This document shows positions 35,464 to 47,871 of a stretch of DNA of 64,000 nt, in pieces (position 1 is the stretch's first letter; each line of letters opens with the position of its first letter). The stretch spans positions 45,914,699 through 45,978,698 of the forward strand of contig NC_091292.1 in the NCBI RefSeq assembly GCF_038502225.1, read 5' to 3'. A program made the position numbers and the translations under genes. Below the pieces are notes generated by a model. It searched no databases and was not told the origin of the DNA. It saw nothing but the letters and a program-made list of their open reading frames with translations. The stretch is from Cherax quadricarinatus (lineage: Eukaryota; Arthropoda; Malacostraca; Decapoda; Parastacidae).

Positions 35464-36796
35464 GAGTACACATGTCCACACACACAGAAAGTCAAACCCA
35501 CACATTCTTCACACACACACTGTCTCCCCACTCTCCCTCTCACGCCCCCTCTCTTCCTATCCTTCTCCCCCTGTCAAATGGGGGTTTGAAACATGGATTG
35601 GGTAATGAACACTCACGTTGGATGTTCTAGTATAGTGGCTGGAATATATGGTGACGCCATCCTGACCTGTCTCCTCTCTTACATCTTGACTTGAACTGCT
35701 CTTTCAGTAACAGTCAGTGATATAACAGTCTGTGATTTATGCAGGAGGCAGTGAATCAGTAATGGTTTGTATGAATCATTACTACTGACACTACTGGTAA
35801 CTGATAATACTGGTAACTGATACTACTGGTAACTGATGCTACTGAGAGCTCGGTGACACCAATGTATGGCATCCCGACATACAGCTAATGCAAACTAGAG
35901 GTGACAGGTGTACGGCTCTGGGCTGATTCTATGCAATGTCAAAGTACACAACAGTTGAACATTATAACGTACATAAGGATATCATTGGAATGGAACTTAT
36001 TGTAAAGCATTACAAGATATGATATAGCACAATTCATAGAAGCAATAGATTCAAGGGTGGGATTATACAATAAAAGTGATAAAAAAATTGATCGATCGAT
36101 CGGTATTCATGTGATCTATGGATTCTGTGGAAGGATATGTATAAAGAAAGAAGTATTTAACAGAAAAAGCAGACTTGGTGCACTCAAATCTAGACTGTTA
36201 AAGCTCAGAATCTGAAGAGATCATGAGCACACACAAAAAATTCTTGAATATTAATAGTTGATATTGTAAGAGACAGCTGTAATACATTTTAAACTATATT
36301 ATTCATCTATGCAGGTTATTTACATTGAACCCAAACTCTGCTAGGGTGAGATTTACATATGCAGAATGGGTATCATCTCTGGGAGGATCAAAGTGTTGCG
36401 TTGGTAAACTCATGCCATGGTTGAGGCACATCTGATTTGGTATTTACAAATGATACTTGAGTATTTCTCAATACTTGTCGTGTAGGTAGGGAATAAGGAC
36501 GTTCAGGTTGATTGTCTGACTGAGAATTAGAGGTAGAGGGCACAGAGTCAGGAGGATTATCAGAGTCTGTCACAATAATGAAATTTACTAATAAAATTGC
36601 AAATCATTGCAAAAAAATATAAAATAAAATTGCTAAATTGTATGCAAAGAGAGATAACTGGGAAAATAAATATTTTGTAAGAGTGCATAAACAAAATTAA
36701 AATATAATACTATGACACTAGTAACGAAAATAATAATATGAAAAACAGGGAACTCAATACTGAACTGAGAATAATAATGCACTGAATACTGAATAT
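35464..36796. other. Intergenic; no gene recognised apart from a doubtful minus-strand segment
   Basis: A CA-rich patch at 35480-35520, a (GAT)CGATCGATCG palindrome near 36088-36103 and repeated ACTGGTAACTGA near 35790-35840. A possible decayed coding segment is listed separately at 36300-36573. The 31-bp satellite starts at about 36797. Confidence 0.5.
36300..36573 (-). pseudogene. Possible decayed coding segment of unknown type
   Basis: Not recognised. On the minus strand one frame reads DSDNPPDSVPSTSNSQSDNQ...QPWHEFTNATL and stops at 36388. The next part looks protein-like in a different frame (FDPPRDDTHSAYVNLTLAEF, GFNVNNLHR). A Ser/Pro-rich linker followed by a compact segment could be a retroelement or a decayed host exon. 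Composition alone cannot decide. Confidence 0.2.
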
Positions 36797-39700
36797 TACA
36801 CACAACACTTACAAGTGGCAGGGCACATACACACAACACTTACAAGTGGCAGGGCACACTTACAAGTGGCAGGGCACATACACACAACACTTACAAGTGC
36901 ACATACACACAACACTTACAAGTGGCAGGGCACATACACACAACACTTACAAGTGGCAGGGCACATACACACAACACTTACAAGTGGCAGGGCACATACA
37001 CACAACACTTACAAGTGGCAGGGCACATACACACAACACTTACAAGTGGCAGGGCACATACACACAACACTTACAAGTGGCAGGGCACATACACACAACA
37101 CTTACAAGTGGCAGGGCACATACACACAACACTTACAAGTGGCAGGCATACACACAACACTTACAAGTGGCAGGCACATACACACAACACTTACAAGTGG
37201 CACATACACACAACACTTACAAGTGGCAGGCACATACACACAACACTTACAAGTGGCACATACACACAACACTTACAAGTACCAGGCAGATACACACAAC
37301 ACTTACAAGTGGCAGGGCACATACACACAACACTTACAAGTGGCAGGGCACATACACACAACACTTACAAGTGGCAGGGCACATACACACAACACTTACA
37401 AGTGGCAGAGCACATACACACAACACTTACAAGTGGCAGGGCACATACACACAACACACACAACACTTACAAGTGGCAAGGGCACATACACACAACACTT
37501 ACAAGTGGTAGGATACATACACAACACTTACAAGTGGCAGGGCACATACACACAACACTTACAAGTGGCAGGGCACATACACACAACACTTACAAGTGGC
37601 AGAGCACATACACACAACACTTACAAGTGGCAGAGCACATACACACAACACTTACAAGTGGCAGGGCACATACACACAACACTTACAAGTGGCAGGGCAC
37701 ATACACACAACACTTACAAGTGGCAGGGCACATACACACAACACTTACAAGTGGCAGAGCACATACACACAACACTTACAAGTGGCAGAGCACATACACA
37801 CAACACTTACAAGTGGCAGGGCACATACACACAACACTTACAAGTGGCAGTGGCAGGAGCACATACACACAACACTTACAAGTGGCAGAGCACATACACA
37901 CAACACTTACAAGTGGCAGGGCACATACACACAACACTTACAAGTGGCAGGGCACATACACACAACACTTACAAGTGGCAGGGCACATACACACAACACT
38001 ACACACAACACTTACAAGTGGCAGAGCACATACACACAACACTTACAAGTGGCAGGGCACATACACACAACACTTACAAGTGGCAGGGCACATACACACA
38101 ACACTTACAAGTGGCAGGGCACATACACACAACACTTACAAGTGGCAGAGCACATACACACAACACTTACAAGTGGCAGGGCACATACACACAACACTTA
38201 CAAGTGGCAGGGCACATACACACAACACTTACAAGTGGCAGGGCACATACACACAACACTTACAAGTGGCAGAGCACATACACACAACACTTACAAGTGG
38301 CAGAGCACATACACACAACACTTACAAGTGGCAGGGCACATACACACAACACTTACAAGTGGCAGGGCACATACACACAACACTTACAAGTGGCAGGGCA
38401 CATACACACAACACTTACAAGTGGCAGGGCACATACACACAACACTTACAAGTGGCAGGGCACATACACACAACACTTACAAGTGGCAGGGCACATACAC
38501 ACAACACTTACAAGTGGCAGGCATACACACAACACTTACAAGTGGCAGGGCACATACACACAACACTTACAAGTGGCAGAGCACATACACACAACACTTA
38601 CAAGTGGCAGAGCACATACACACAACACTTACAAGTGGCAGGGCACATACACACAACACTTACAAGTGGCAGGGCACATACACACAACACTTACAAGTGG
38701 CACATACACACAACACTTACAAGTGGCAAGGCACATACACACAACACTTACAAGTGGCAGGGCACATACACACAACACTTACAAGTGGGGCACATACACA
38801 CAACACTTACAAGTGGCACATACACACAACACTTACAAGTGGGGCACATACACACAACACTTACAAGTGGCAAGGCAGATACACACAACACTTACAAGTG
38901 GCAAGGCACATACACACAACACTTACAAGTGGCAGGGCACATACACACAACACTTACAAGTGGCACATACACACAACACTTACAGTGGCAGAGCACATAC
39001 ACACAACACTTACAAGTGGCAGGGCACATACACACAACACTTACAAGTGGCAGGGCACATACACACAACACTTACAAGTGGCAGGGCACATACACACAAC
39101 ACTTACAAGTGGCAGAGCACATACACACAACACTTACAAGTGGCAGGGCACATACACACAACACTTACAAGTGGCAGTGGCAGCACATACACACAACACT
39201 TACAAGTGGCAGAGCACATACACACAACACTTACAAGTGGCAGGGCACATACACACAACACTTACAAGTGGCAGGGCACATACACACAACACTTACAAGT
39301 GGCAGAGCACATACACACAACACTTACAAGTGGGCACATACACACAACACTTACAAGTGGCAGGGCACATACACACAACACTTACAAGTGGCAGGGCACA
39401 TACACACAACACTTACAAGTGGCAGGGCACATACACACAACACTTACAAGTGGCAGGGCACATACACACAACACTTACAAGTGGCAGAGCACATACACAC
39501 AACACTTACAAGTACCAGAGCACATACACACAACACTTACAAGTGGCAGAGCACATACACACAACACTTACAAGTGGCAGGGCACATACACACAACACTT
39601 ACAAGTGGCAGAGCACATACACACAACACTTACAAGTGGCAGAGCACATACACACAACACTTACAAGTGGCAGGGCACATACACACAACACTTACAAGTG

Positions 39701-42429
39701 GCAGAGCACATACACACAACACTTACAAGTGGCAGAGCACATACACACAACACTTACAAGTGGCAGGGCACATACACACAACACTTACAAGTGGCAGGGC
39801 ACATACACACAACACTTACAAGTGGCACATACACACAACACTTACAAGTGGCAGGGCACATACACACAACACTTACAAGTGGCAGGGCACATACACACAA
39901 CACTTACAAGTGGCAGGGCACATACACACAACACTTACAAGTGGCAGGGCACATACACACAACACTTACAAGTGGCAGAGCACATACACACAACACTTAC
40001 AAGTGGCAGGGCACATACACACAACACTTACAAGTGGCAGGGCACATACACACAACACTTACAAGTGGCAGGGCACATACACACAACACTTACAAGTGGC
40101 AGGGCACATACACACAACACTTACAAGTGGCAGGGCACATACACACAACACTTACAAGTGGCAGGGCACATACACACAACACTTACAAGTGGCAGGGCAC
40201 ATACACACAACACTTACAAGTGGCAGGGCACATACACACAACACTTACAAGTGGCAGGGCACATACACACAACACTTACAAGTGGCAGGGCACATACACA
40301 CAACACTTACAAGTGGCAGGGCACATACACACAACACTTACAAGCACATACACACAACACTTGGCAGAGCACATACACACAACACTTACAAGTGGCAGAG
40401 CACATACACACAGCACTTACAAGTGGCAGGGCACATACACACAACACTTACAAGTGGCAGGGCACATACACACAACACTTACAGAGCACATACACACAAC
40501 ACTTACAAGTGGCAGGGCACATACACACAACACTTACAAGTGGCAGAGCACATACACACAACACTTACAAGTGGCAGGGCACATACACACAACACTTACA
40601 AGTGGCAGGGCACATACACACAACACTTACAAGTGGCAGGGCACATACACACAACACTTACAAGTGGCAGGGCACATACACACAACACTTACAAGTGGCA
40701 GGGCACATACACACAACACTTACAAGTGGCAGAGCACATACACACAACACTTACAAGTACCAGAGCACATACACACAACACTTACAAGTGGCAGAGCACA
40801 TACACACAACACTTACAAGTGGCAGAGCACATACACACAACACTTACAAGTGGCAGAGCACATACACACAACACTTACAAGTGGCAGGGCACATACACAC
40901 AACACTTACAAGCAGCACATACACAACACTTACAAGTGGCAGGGCACATACACACAACACTTACAAGTGGCAGGGCACATACACACAACACTTACAAGTG
41001 GCAGGGCACATACACACAACACTTACAAGTGGCAGGGCACATACACACAACACTTACAAGTGGCAGGGCACATACACACAACACTTACAAGTGGCAGGGC
41101 ACATACACACAACACTTACAAGTGGCAGGGCACATACACACAACACTTACAAGTGGCACATACACACAACACTTACAGGGCACATACACACAACACTTAC
41201 AAGTGGCAGGGCACATACACACAACACTTACAAGTGGCAGGGCACATACACACAACACTTACAAGTGGCAGGGCACATACACACAACACTTACAAGTGGC
41301 AGGGCACATACACACAACACTTACAAGTGGCAGGGCACATACACACAACACTTACAAGTGGCAGGGCACATACACACAACACTTACAAGTGGCAGGGCAC
41401 ATACACACAACACTTACAAGTGGCAGGGCACATACACACAACACTTACAAGTGGCAGGGCACATTACAAGTGGCAGGGCACATACACACAACACTTACAA
41501 GTGGCAGGGCACATACACACAACACTTACAAGTACACTTACACAACACTTACAAGTGGCAAGGCACATACACACAACACTTACAAGTGGCATGGCACATA
41601 CACACAACACTTACAAGTGGCAGGGCACATACACACAACACTTACAAGTGGCAGGGCACATACACACAACACTTACAAGTGGCAGGGCACATACACACAA
41701 CACTTACAAGTGGCAGGGCACATACACACAACACTTACAAGTGGCAGGGCACATACACACAACACTTACAAGTGGCAGGGCACATACACACAACACTTAC
41801 AAGTGGCAGGGCACATACACACAACACTTACAAGTGGCAGGGGCAACACTTACAGTGGCACATACACACAACACTTACAAGTGGCAGGGCACATACACAC
41901 AACACTTACAAGTGGCAGGGCACATACACGCAACACTTACAAGTGGCAGGGCACATACACACAACACTTACAAGTGGCAGGGCACATACACACAACACTT
42001 ACAAGTGGCAGGGCACATACACACAACACTTACAAGTGGCAGGCATACACACAACACTTACAAGTGGCAGGGCACATACACACAACACTTACAAGTGGCA
42101 AGGCACATACACACAACACTTACAAGTGGCAGGGCACATACACACAACACTTACAAGTGGCAGGGCACATACACACAACACTTACAAGTGGCAGGGCACA
42201 TACACACAACACTTACAAGTGGCAGGGCACATACACACAACACTTACAAGTGGCAGGGCACATACACACAACACTTACAAGTGGCAGTGGCAAGGCACAT
42301 ACACACAACACTTACAAGTGGCAGGGCACATACACACAACACTTACAAGTGGCAGGGCACATACACACAACACTTACAAGTGGCAAGGCACATACACACA
42401 ACACTTACAAGTGGCAGGGCACATACACA
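36797..42429 (+). repeat. 31-bp tandem satellite, about 180 units
   Basis: Basic unit GGCACATACACACAACACTT + ACAAGTGGCAG (31 bp), repeated head to tail for 5.6 kb. Variants: GAG for GGG at the unit joint (only between about 37408 and 40866), AAG for AGG, TACC for TGGC (37279, 39511, 40757), units shortened by 3-4 or more bases, and GTGGCAGTGGCAG duplications. The unit has no stop in any forward frame and 31 is 1 modulo 3, so three huge meaningless frames run across the array. On the minus strand each unit contains GTAAGT. The right end abuts a PLE end at 42430. Confidence 0.98.
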
Positions 42430-43040
42430 GGTGATATCACAATATTCAGAACAACCACTGTGAAAAAAATAATGAAATTCCAATCGCTTTCGTGACTTCT
42501 TAAGTTATCAAGGAACTATGAAAATAAAAGGTTAACAGGAAGGCGTATAAGGCCGCCACTACATCTTGCTGCGCCCCCAACAATACCTGACATTTTATGA
42601 TGATATTTATTACAAGATTCTAATGCTCTGTTTATTCATGTGGGAGATTTTAACCATTAAATAGGTTTTCAAAATGCTGAGAAAGCTATATGAAGCAAGT
42701 CCATGGTCGACAGGAATGTAATAGAATCTTGTTCAATAAAAGTAGTTTTCAAAATAATGTGAATATTTCTTTAGGTCTATAAATTGTATTCATTTATAGT
42801 TAATAAAATTTGGCAAGAATTTAAGACGTATTAGAATTCTTTTTGTGTACAATATAAGCTGTGTTTTACGGATCACTGACCATAAAAAGGTCAGGTGTTG
42901 TTGTTTGCGACAGTGAAGTGTAGTGTCGTCCTAATTTGCCTTCCTGTTAACCTTTTTTTTATAGCTCCTTGATAATGTGAGAAATCACGAAAGCGCTTGG
43001 AATTTCACTATATTTTCACAGTGGTTGCTCTGCATACCTC
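42430..43040. mobile_element. Diverged PLE palindrome (family 2b)
   Basis: The left part (42429-42560) and right part (about 42930-43037) are inverted relatives of each other and of the 12471-13009 element: AGGTGAT...ACAACCACT at the left outer end, GTGGTTGCTCTGCATA at the right. The central TTTATAGTTAATAAAATTTG matches the spacer of family 2a. The rest between them has diverged or been replaced. Non-coding. Confidence 0.65.
42963..43002 (+). ncRNA. Putative hammerhead-like ribozyme, family 2b right arm
   Basis: CTCC, core TTGATAA, T, stem II GTGA-gaaa-TCAC, GAAA, GCGC, TT, GGAA. Stem II pairs perfectly although its loop changed from GTAG to GAAA; stem I keeps three of four pairs. The left-arm counterpart has lost stem II pairing. 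Confidence 0.4.
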
Positions 43041-43289
43041 TATAGATGTGGAATACTAATAAAGTTTAAGTGAGGGAACTGAATTTTTCCTGAAGCTGAC
43101 AGTCCTATATTTCAACAATATTTGGCTAATATGGAACACACACATGAAAACAACTGAGCCTTGCAACAAACTTCCGCTGGTTGCCCAGTTTGAAAAAAAA
43201 TATTTCTGAATCCCGAGTGACATAAAAGCCCCTGGGAACATGGATGCCCCCGATAGACATGGATTGCCCTTGGGACAGCCCAACCCGAG
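43041..43289. other. Short intergenic stretch, nothing recognised
   Basis: No motif seen. Confidence 0.45.
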
Positions 43290-43995
43290 GGTATTAAGAT
43301 TTTTCCCACTCTTTATCACATTGGATTACTCCTTCATGATAAAGTTGATATGTTAGCCAAGAAGAGTATCCAGAAGGAGAATGTAGAATATAACTTTGTT
43401 ATAACTGTGTCTAGCATTAGGAATAATTTTAGGAGAGAAGTAAATAATGAAAATGATTGTTATAGGAATGCAGTTAGAAGCCTGAGTAGATCTATAACCC
43501 ACTATGATAACATGAACGTAGATAAGTATGTTTATGGAGCAACTTGCAATGTGAACAGACTGACTGATGTTGTAGTGGCCAGGCTTAGGCTTGGTTACAA
43601 GTACTTCTGGCAGTTTGGGAGACACAGATGATGATCAAACTAAATGTAAATTATGTGATCAGGCATATGGTCACTCTCTTGAACACTATGTGCTTAATTG
43701 TCCACTTATTGAGGAATACAGAGACAGACAGTATAATAACCTATGTGACATGTCAAGATATCTTATTAATGAAAATAAGATACCAGATATACTAAGCAAA
43801 TTTCCTAAATTTGCTTGTAACAGATAAGTGAACTATAGATATGTAGATATAAATCCATATGTATTCCTGTTAACCCTTTGGGGCCTAGTTCCTAGGCCTT
43901 TTGTGTATCCATATGCTCTCGCGCTACCGTCCACAGGATGGATATGGGGTGCACAATAAACTAGCCACTTCGGTGGCAAAATCTAAAATCTAAGG
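43290..43995 (+). pseudogene. 3' end of a LINE: RNase H tail and zinc knuckle
   Basis: The frame gives YHIGLLLHDKVDMLAKKS (about 43310-43370), the end of an RNase H domain (usual form SHVGI-NE-AD-LAK), then RRE-rich helices and RLRLGYKYFWQF. A one-base shift near 43615 leads to DTDDDQTKCKLCDQAYGHSL then EHYVLNCPLIEEYR, a C-x2-C...H-x4-C knuckle typical of I/Ingi-type LINE C-termini, and a stop at 43827. The 3' UTR ends in TCTAAAATCTAA-type sequence at about 43995. The rest of the element is absent, as in ordinary 5' truncation. Confidence 0.7.
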
Positions 43996-44629
43996 GTGAA
44001 AGGGATCATGACCCTGCACTAGCAGAGTCTAATTATCGCATTCCATAGCGTCCATTTAACTTTACATGTGGTTCAGAGTATGGAGAATCTAATTGATCCA
44101 GAGTAGATAAAAACAACACCCCGAGATGCTTATGTGTACAGCAGGAGATACCCTGAGCAGGTAATTACTGCATGATTTAAAGGAAAGGTGTTCGTCTGAG
44201 AAGACGACTATTTCTTCAGTTCGGGAAAAAGTAGAGTATACCCGAGTAGTCAGTAGAACTCAGGAGCTTATTAACCTACAGCTGGCATCTTAGACTCAAG
44301 GAGTCCTATCTCAATATTAATATGAGTAGTCACAGCCGGCATCCATGCCTGTCATCTCTGCATCAGCAGATATTCACACATAAAAGAGGGTGGGAGTAGC
44401 AGCTGGCAGTAGGTAGATAGTTGTCGATCGAGAGTGCAGTTTGTTTTCGGCGAATGAACGTGAGTGACGAGGTGGCCCGGTGAACCCTGGTCACCAGACG
44501 CAGATACATTCACGGTCGGTGTCGTGTGCGTGTTCCCGTGTCATACAATCGATGATAGTCAGAACCTAAGAAAACGTCTGATAGGAAAAATGTTTTGGTC
44601 TTGCTGTTCAATAATAATTTGGTCTGCCT
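43996..44629. other. No feature recognised
   Basis: Moderate G+C compared with its surroundings, without recognisable coding or repeat structure. Confidence 0.45.
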
Positions 44630-45205
44630 ACGTGAGGCACTAAAAATCCCAATATAAATCTGACTTTCAAAAACACTGGAACAATGAAAGAAAGACTGAT
44701 TAAAAACACACTGCCTTATAATGTGGGTGGTGTCTACAAGGTCCCCTGCGCCCTTTTCCCACTCTCATACATTGGTCAGACAGGTAAACCTTTAGAAACT
44801 AAATTATCTCAACACTAGTAGTCAATCAGGACAGGCCAGGTATCGAATGTGACCATTAACCATGCCAGCTATTGCAATCACCCACCGGGGTGGGCTGCTG
44901 CCAGAATAATTGTACCCAATAGTTTTATCATAAAAAGAAACATAATTGAGTCCTCCCTCTTGAAACATGATAGGAATGTAGTATATAACTCAAATTATGG
45001 GCTGTACACACTCGATAGTTATTTAGTGGAATCTATTGTGCTAGCCTTAAACAACAATGTTATTCAAAAGTGCAGGATTGCTCCTTATGCCAGGGGGATT
45101 CATGATCTTTCTGTCATGTTCAACCTGAGTCTACAAACTGAACATCATGGTATGCCAGTCGTGAACGTCGATATAATACACAACATCTTGTTAAGTCCGT
45201 CGTGA
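44630..45205 (+). pseudogene. PLE GIY-YIG endonuclease remnant (another PLE lineage)
   Basis: One frame, with stops, reads NPNINLTFKNTGTMKERLIK, LPYNVGGVYKVPCALF, LSYIGQTGKPLETKLSQH, then SNVTINHASYCNHPPGW, RNIIESSLLKHDRNVVYN. This is the linker plus GIY-YIG-type domain of a PLE distinct from the one at 29259 (VYKVPC-YIGQTGK against VYTIPC-YVGET). The conserved catalytic Glu lies in NIIESSL. The RT is missing. Confidence 0.75.
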
Positions 45206-45248
45206 ACGTCGATATTTAACATGTTAGGTCTGCTGTGACCGTCGATAT
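45158..45248 (+). repeat. Three spaced copies of an 18-bp motif
   Basis: GTCGTGAACGTCGATATA at 45158, 45199 (last base differs) and, more diverged, 45231. Spacing about 41 and 32 bases. Meaning unknown; contains ACGTCGAT-type partial palindromes. Confidence 0.6.
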
Positions 45249-45789
45249 AACCCATCCAGCTACTAATGCATACAGGTATCGTAATGCTACAGGTGCTCTA
45301 GATGGTGTGCTGCAAAACAGACTGCAACCTGAGTGATATAATATAAATAGTAAGGAAGTAGGTAGGTGCACATGTGCGATCATCCTAGGACAGCCCAAAA
45401 GAGAGGCAGAGTGACATACTGACGTCCTAACCCATCTAGGTACAGCAGTACAAGGTACACATAGTTGAATGCAACATGTTGATTGCAACTAGTTTAGTGG
45501 CTTACTGAATTAGGTTATTAGTAATATAATAATAATGATAATAATGATAGCAAATAATAGTGGATAATAATGATAGAATTGGTGGTAAAAAGGAAAAAAA
45601 TAAGGAAATGCCTAGTTATATTTAGAAAGAAAAGCCTGAATAGGAGAATTCACACAGGCATATTAATTGACACTGAGAGTATTTCATGAATATTCTAGAA
45701 CATAGTACTACCGGTTGTCAAAATGATGGCAGTTGTTACTTCTGTTTCATTAGTTAGAATGTTGTTCACATTAGCTACATTCTGTATGT
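45249..45789. other. Intergenic, no feature recognised
   Basis: Includes an (ATA/ATG)-rich stretch at 45520-45580. Confidence 0.45.
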
Positions 45790-45883
45790 AAATAAGAACA
45801 AGAAAGAAGAAACACGGCAGCGGACCTACTGGCCCATGCGAGGCAGGTCCAGTTCTCCTATCGGCTTAAGCCAAAGCCCTAAC

Positions 45884-47640
45884 CTAGTCAGAGCTAGTCA
45901 GGTCCAACTCACACCCACCCATGTATTTATCTAACCTAATTTTAAAACTACTCAACGTCTTAGCATCTATGACGGTACTCGGGAGTTTGTTCCACTCATC
46001 CACAACTCTATTACCAAACCAGTGCTTTCCTGTATCCTTCTTGAATCTGAATTTTTCCAACTTAAATCCATTGCTGCGAGTCCTGTCTAGGATAGATATT
46101 TTTAGCACGGTATTTACATCCTTTTATTTATTCCTGTTTTCCATTTATATACCTCAATCAGATTCAGGGCCCTCAGTCTTTCCTCATAGGAAAGATTTCT
46201 GATATGTGGGTTCAATTTTGTCATTCTCCTTTGTACGTTACCCAGTGCAGTTACGTCCATTCTGTAATACGGTGACCAGAACTGAGCAGCATAATCTAAA
46301 TGAAGCCTAACCAAAGATATATAGAGTTGAAGAACAATCTGAGGACTTCTATTATTTACACTCCTTTATTGCGAACACTTATGCACAGTTGTCTTGGTTT
46401 TAGATTACTGCTAACCAGAACTCCTAAATCCTTTTCACAATCAGTAGTATTAAGATCTACATTATTTAGTTTATATGTGGCATGGTTATTTTCATGTCCA
46501 ACATTTAGAACTTTGCATTTGTCTATATTAAACTGCATCTGCCACTTCTCCGACCACTGCATCAGTCTGAGGACCATATCACTAGTTACCTCAATCATGC
46601 ATAGTTTATTATCGTCCTGTTCTACATAATTTATTATTTCTGGAATTTCGCTAGTATCTTCCTGAGTAAAAGCTGAGAGGAAGTATTGAAAAGGTCACAC
46701 ATTTCCTTATCATTGACAATGATCTGACCTGAGTTACTCTTAAGTGGGCCTATCTTGTCCCTAATATTACTTCTGTATACCTGAAAGAACTTTTGCGACT
46801 GCAGCCTCACAATCCCTTTCTGGTTTTCATATTCCTTTTTTATATATTTCTTTAATTGAATATATTGATTTTTTAACTGCCCATCCCCTCTTTTGATATG
46901 CCTATATATCCTCTCTTTTGATCAGTGAGATGCTTTAATCTATTGTTTACCCATGTGGGATAATTTTTGTTAGATCTAATTTTCGTACTCAGAACAATAG
47001 TTGTCTGGGAAACTAGAACTATGCTCTGAAATACGTCATATTGGCAACCAACACCACCTACATGACCCATGATTTGTGATCGCTTTCCCCAAGCTCATCA
47101 TTAATCTCAAGATTATTAATTAGTGATTCTTTGTTGGCAAGAACCAAGTCAAGCAGGTTCTTTACTCTAGTTGGTTCTGTCACAAACTGTTTTAAAAAGC
47201 AATCCTGAATCATATCAAGAAAGTCACTCGACTCAAGATTTCCTGTAAGATTGTTCCAATCAATTTCTATATGTTAAAATCTCCCATTAACACAACATTT
47301 TCATATCTAGACACCTTATGAATTTCGTCCAATAGTAACTTACGGCACTCCATATCAATGTTTGAGGGCCTATAAATTACACCAAAAATAAATTTTTCAC
47401 TACCCTCAAAAGCTCTAGCCAAACAGAATCTGTGTGCAATGTTTCTAAGCTTATATCTTGTCTAATGCAATAATTTAAATTATCTCTGACATACATCGCC
47501 ACTCCACCACCCTTCCTGTTGACCCTGTCAGCGTGGAATAGTTTATAACCCTCTATGTTGCATTCAGAAGGCATTTCTATATCTTTCAAGTTGAATCAGG
47601 TCTCCATTAAAGCAACAATATGTATATTACCTGCACTTGC
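45884..47640 (-). pseudogene. ORF2 endonuclease-RT remnants of the L2/CR1-type LINE
   Basis: Pieces in shifting frames. Endonuclease: EGYKLFHADRVNRKGGGVAM (47540-47480) and YVRDNLNY. A linker region around 46900-47150. RT thumb: MQWSEKWQMQFNIDKCKVLN (46560-46500), CEKDLGVLVSSNLK, then HLDYAAQFWSPYYRMDV, NVQRRMTKLNP, LSYEERLRALNL, and RFKKDTGKHWFGNRVVDEWN, LDKYMGGCELDL. The palm with the catalytic FADD was not found and seems deleted. Confidence 0.75.
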
Positions 47641-47871
47641 TCATCTATCTTATTTCTTAGATTCCTACTATTTGTATAGTAAACCTTAAGGGAGCTAGTC
47701 ACTCGTTGCCCTCTACTGTCTCTCTTTGTTTGCTGATCAATTGTTTTGCCTTTTAAACATATCCCTTGTTTTTTAAATATATCCCTGGGGTATCCTGGTA
47801 ATATCTCCTGTTTTCATCCCTAATACTGCAGGGTGATTGTTTCCCACAAACACCCATACCTCTATAATCTA

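Noticed and set aside
36797..42429. CRISPR-like array
   Set aside because: Units are contiguous without unique spacers, and the DNA is eukaryotic.
36815..42495. Giant His/Thr-rich proteins of 1600-1900 residues in three frames
   Set aside because: Produced by a 31-bp satellite without forward stops; the same peptide in every frame shows it is not a gene.
44401..44560. CpG-richer segment as a promoter island
   Set aside because: Only modestly richer than its surroundings, with no gene next to it.
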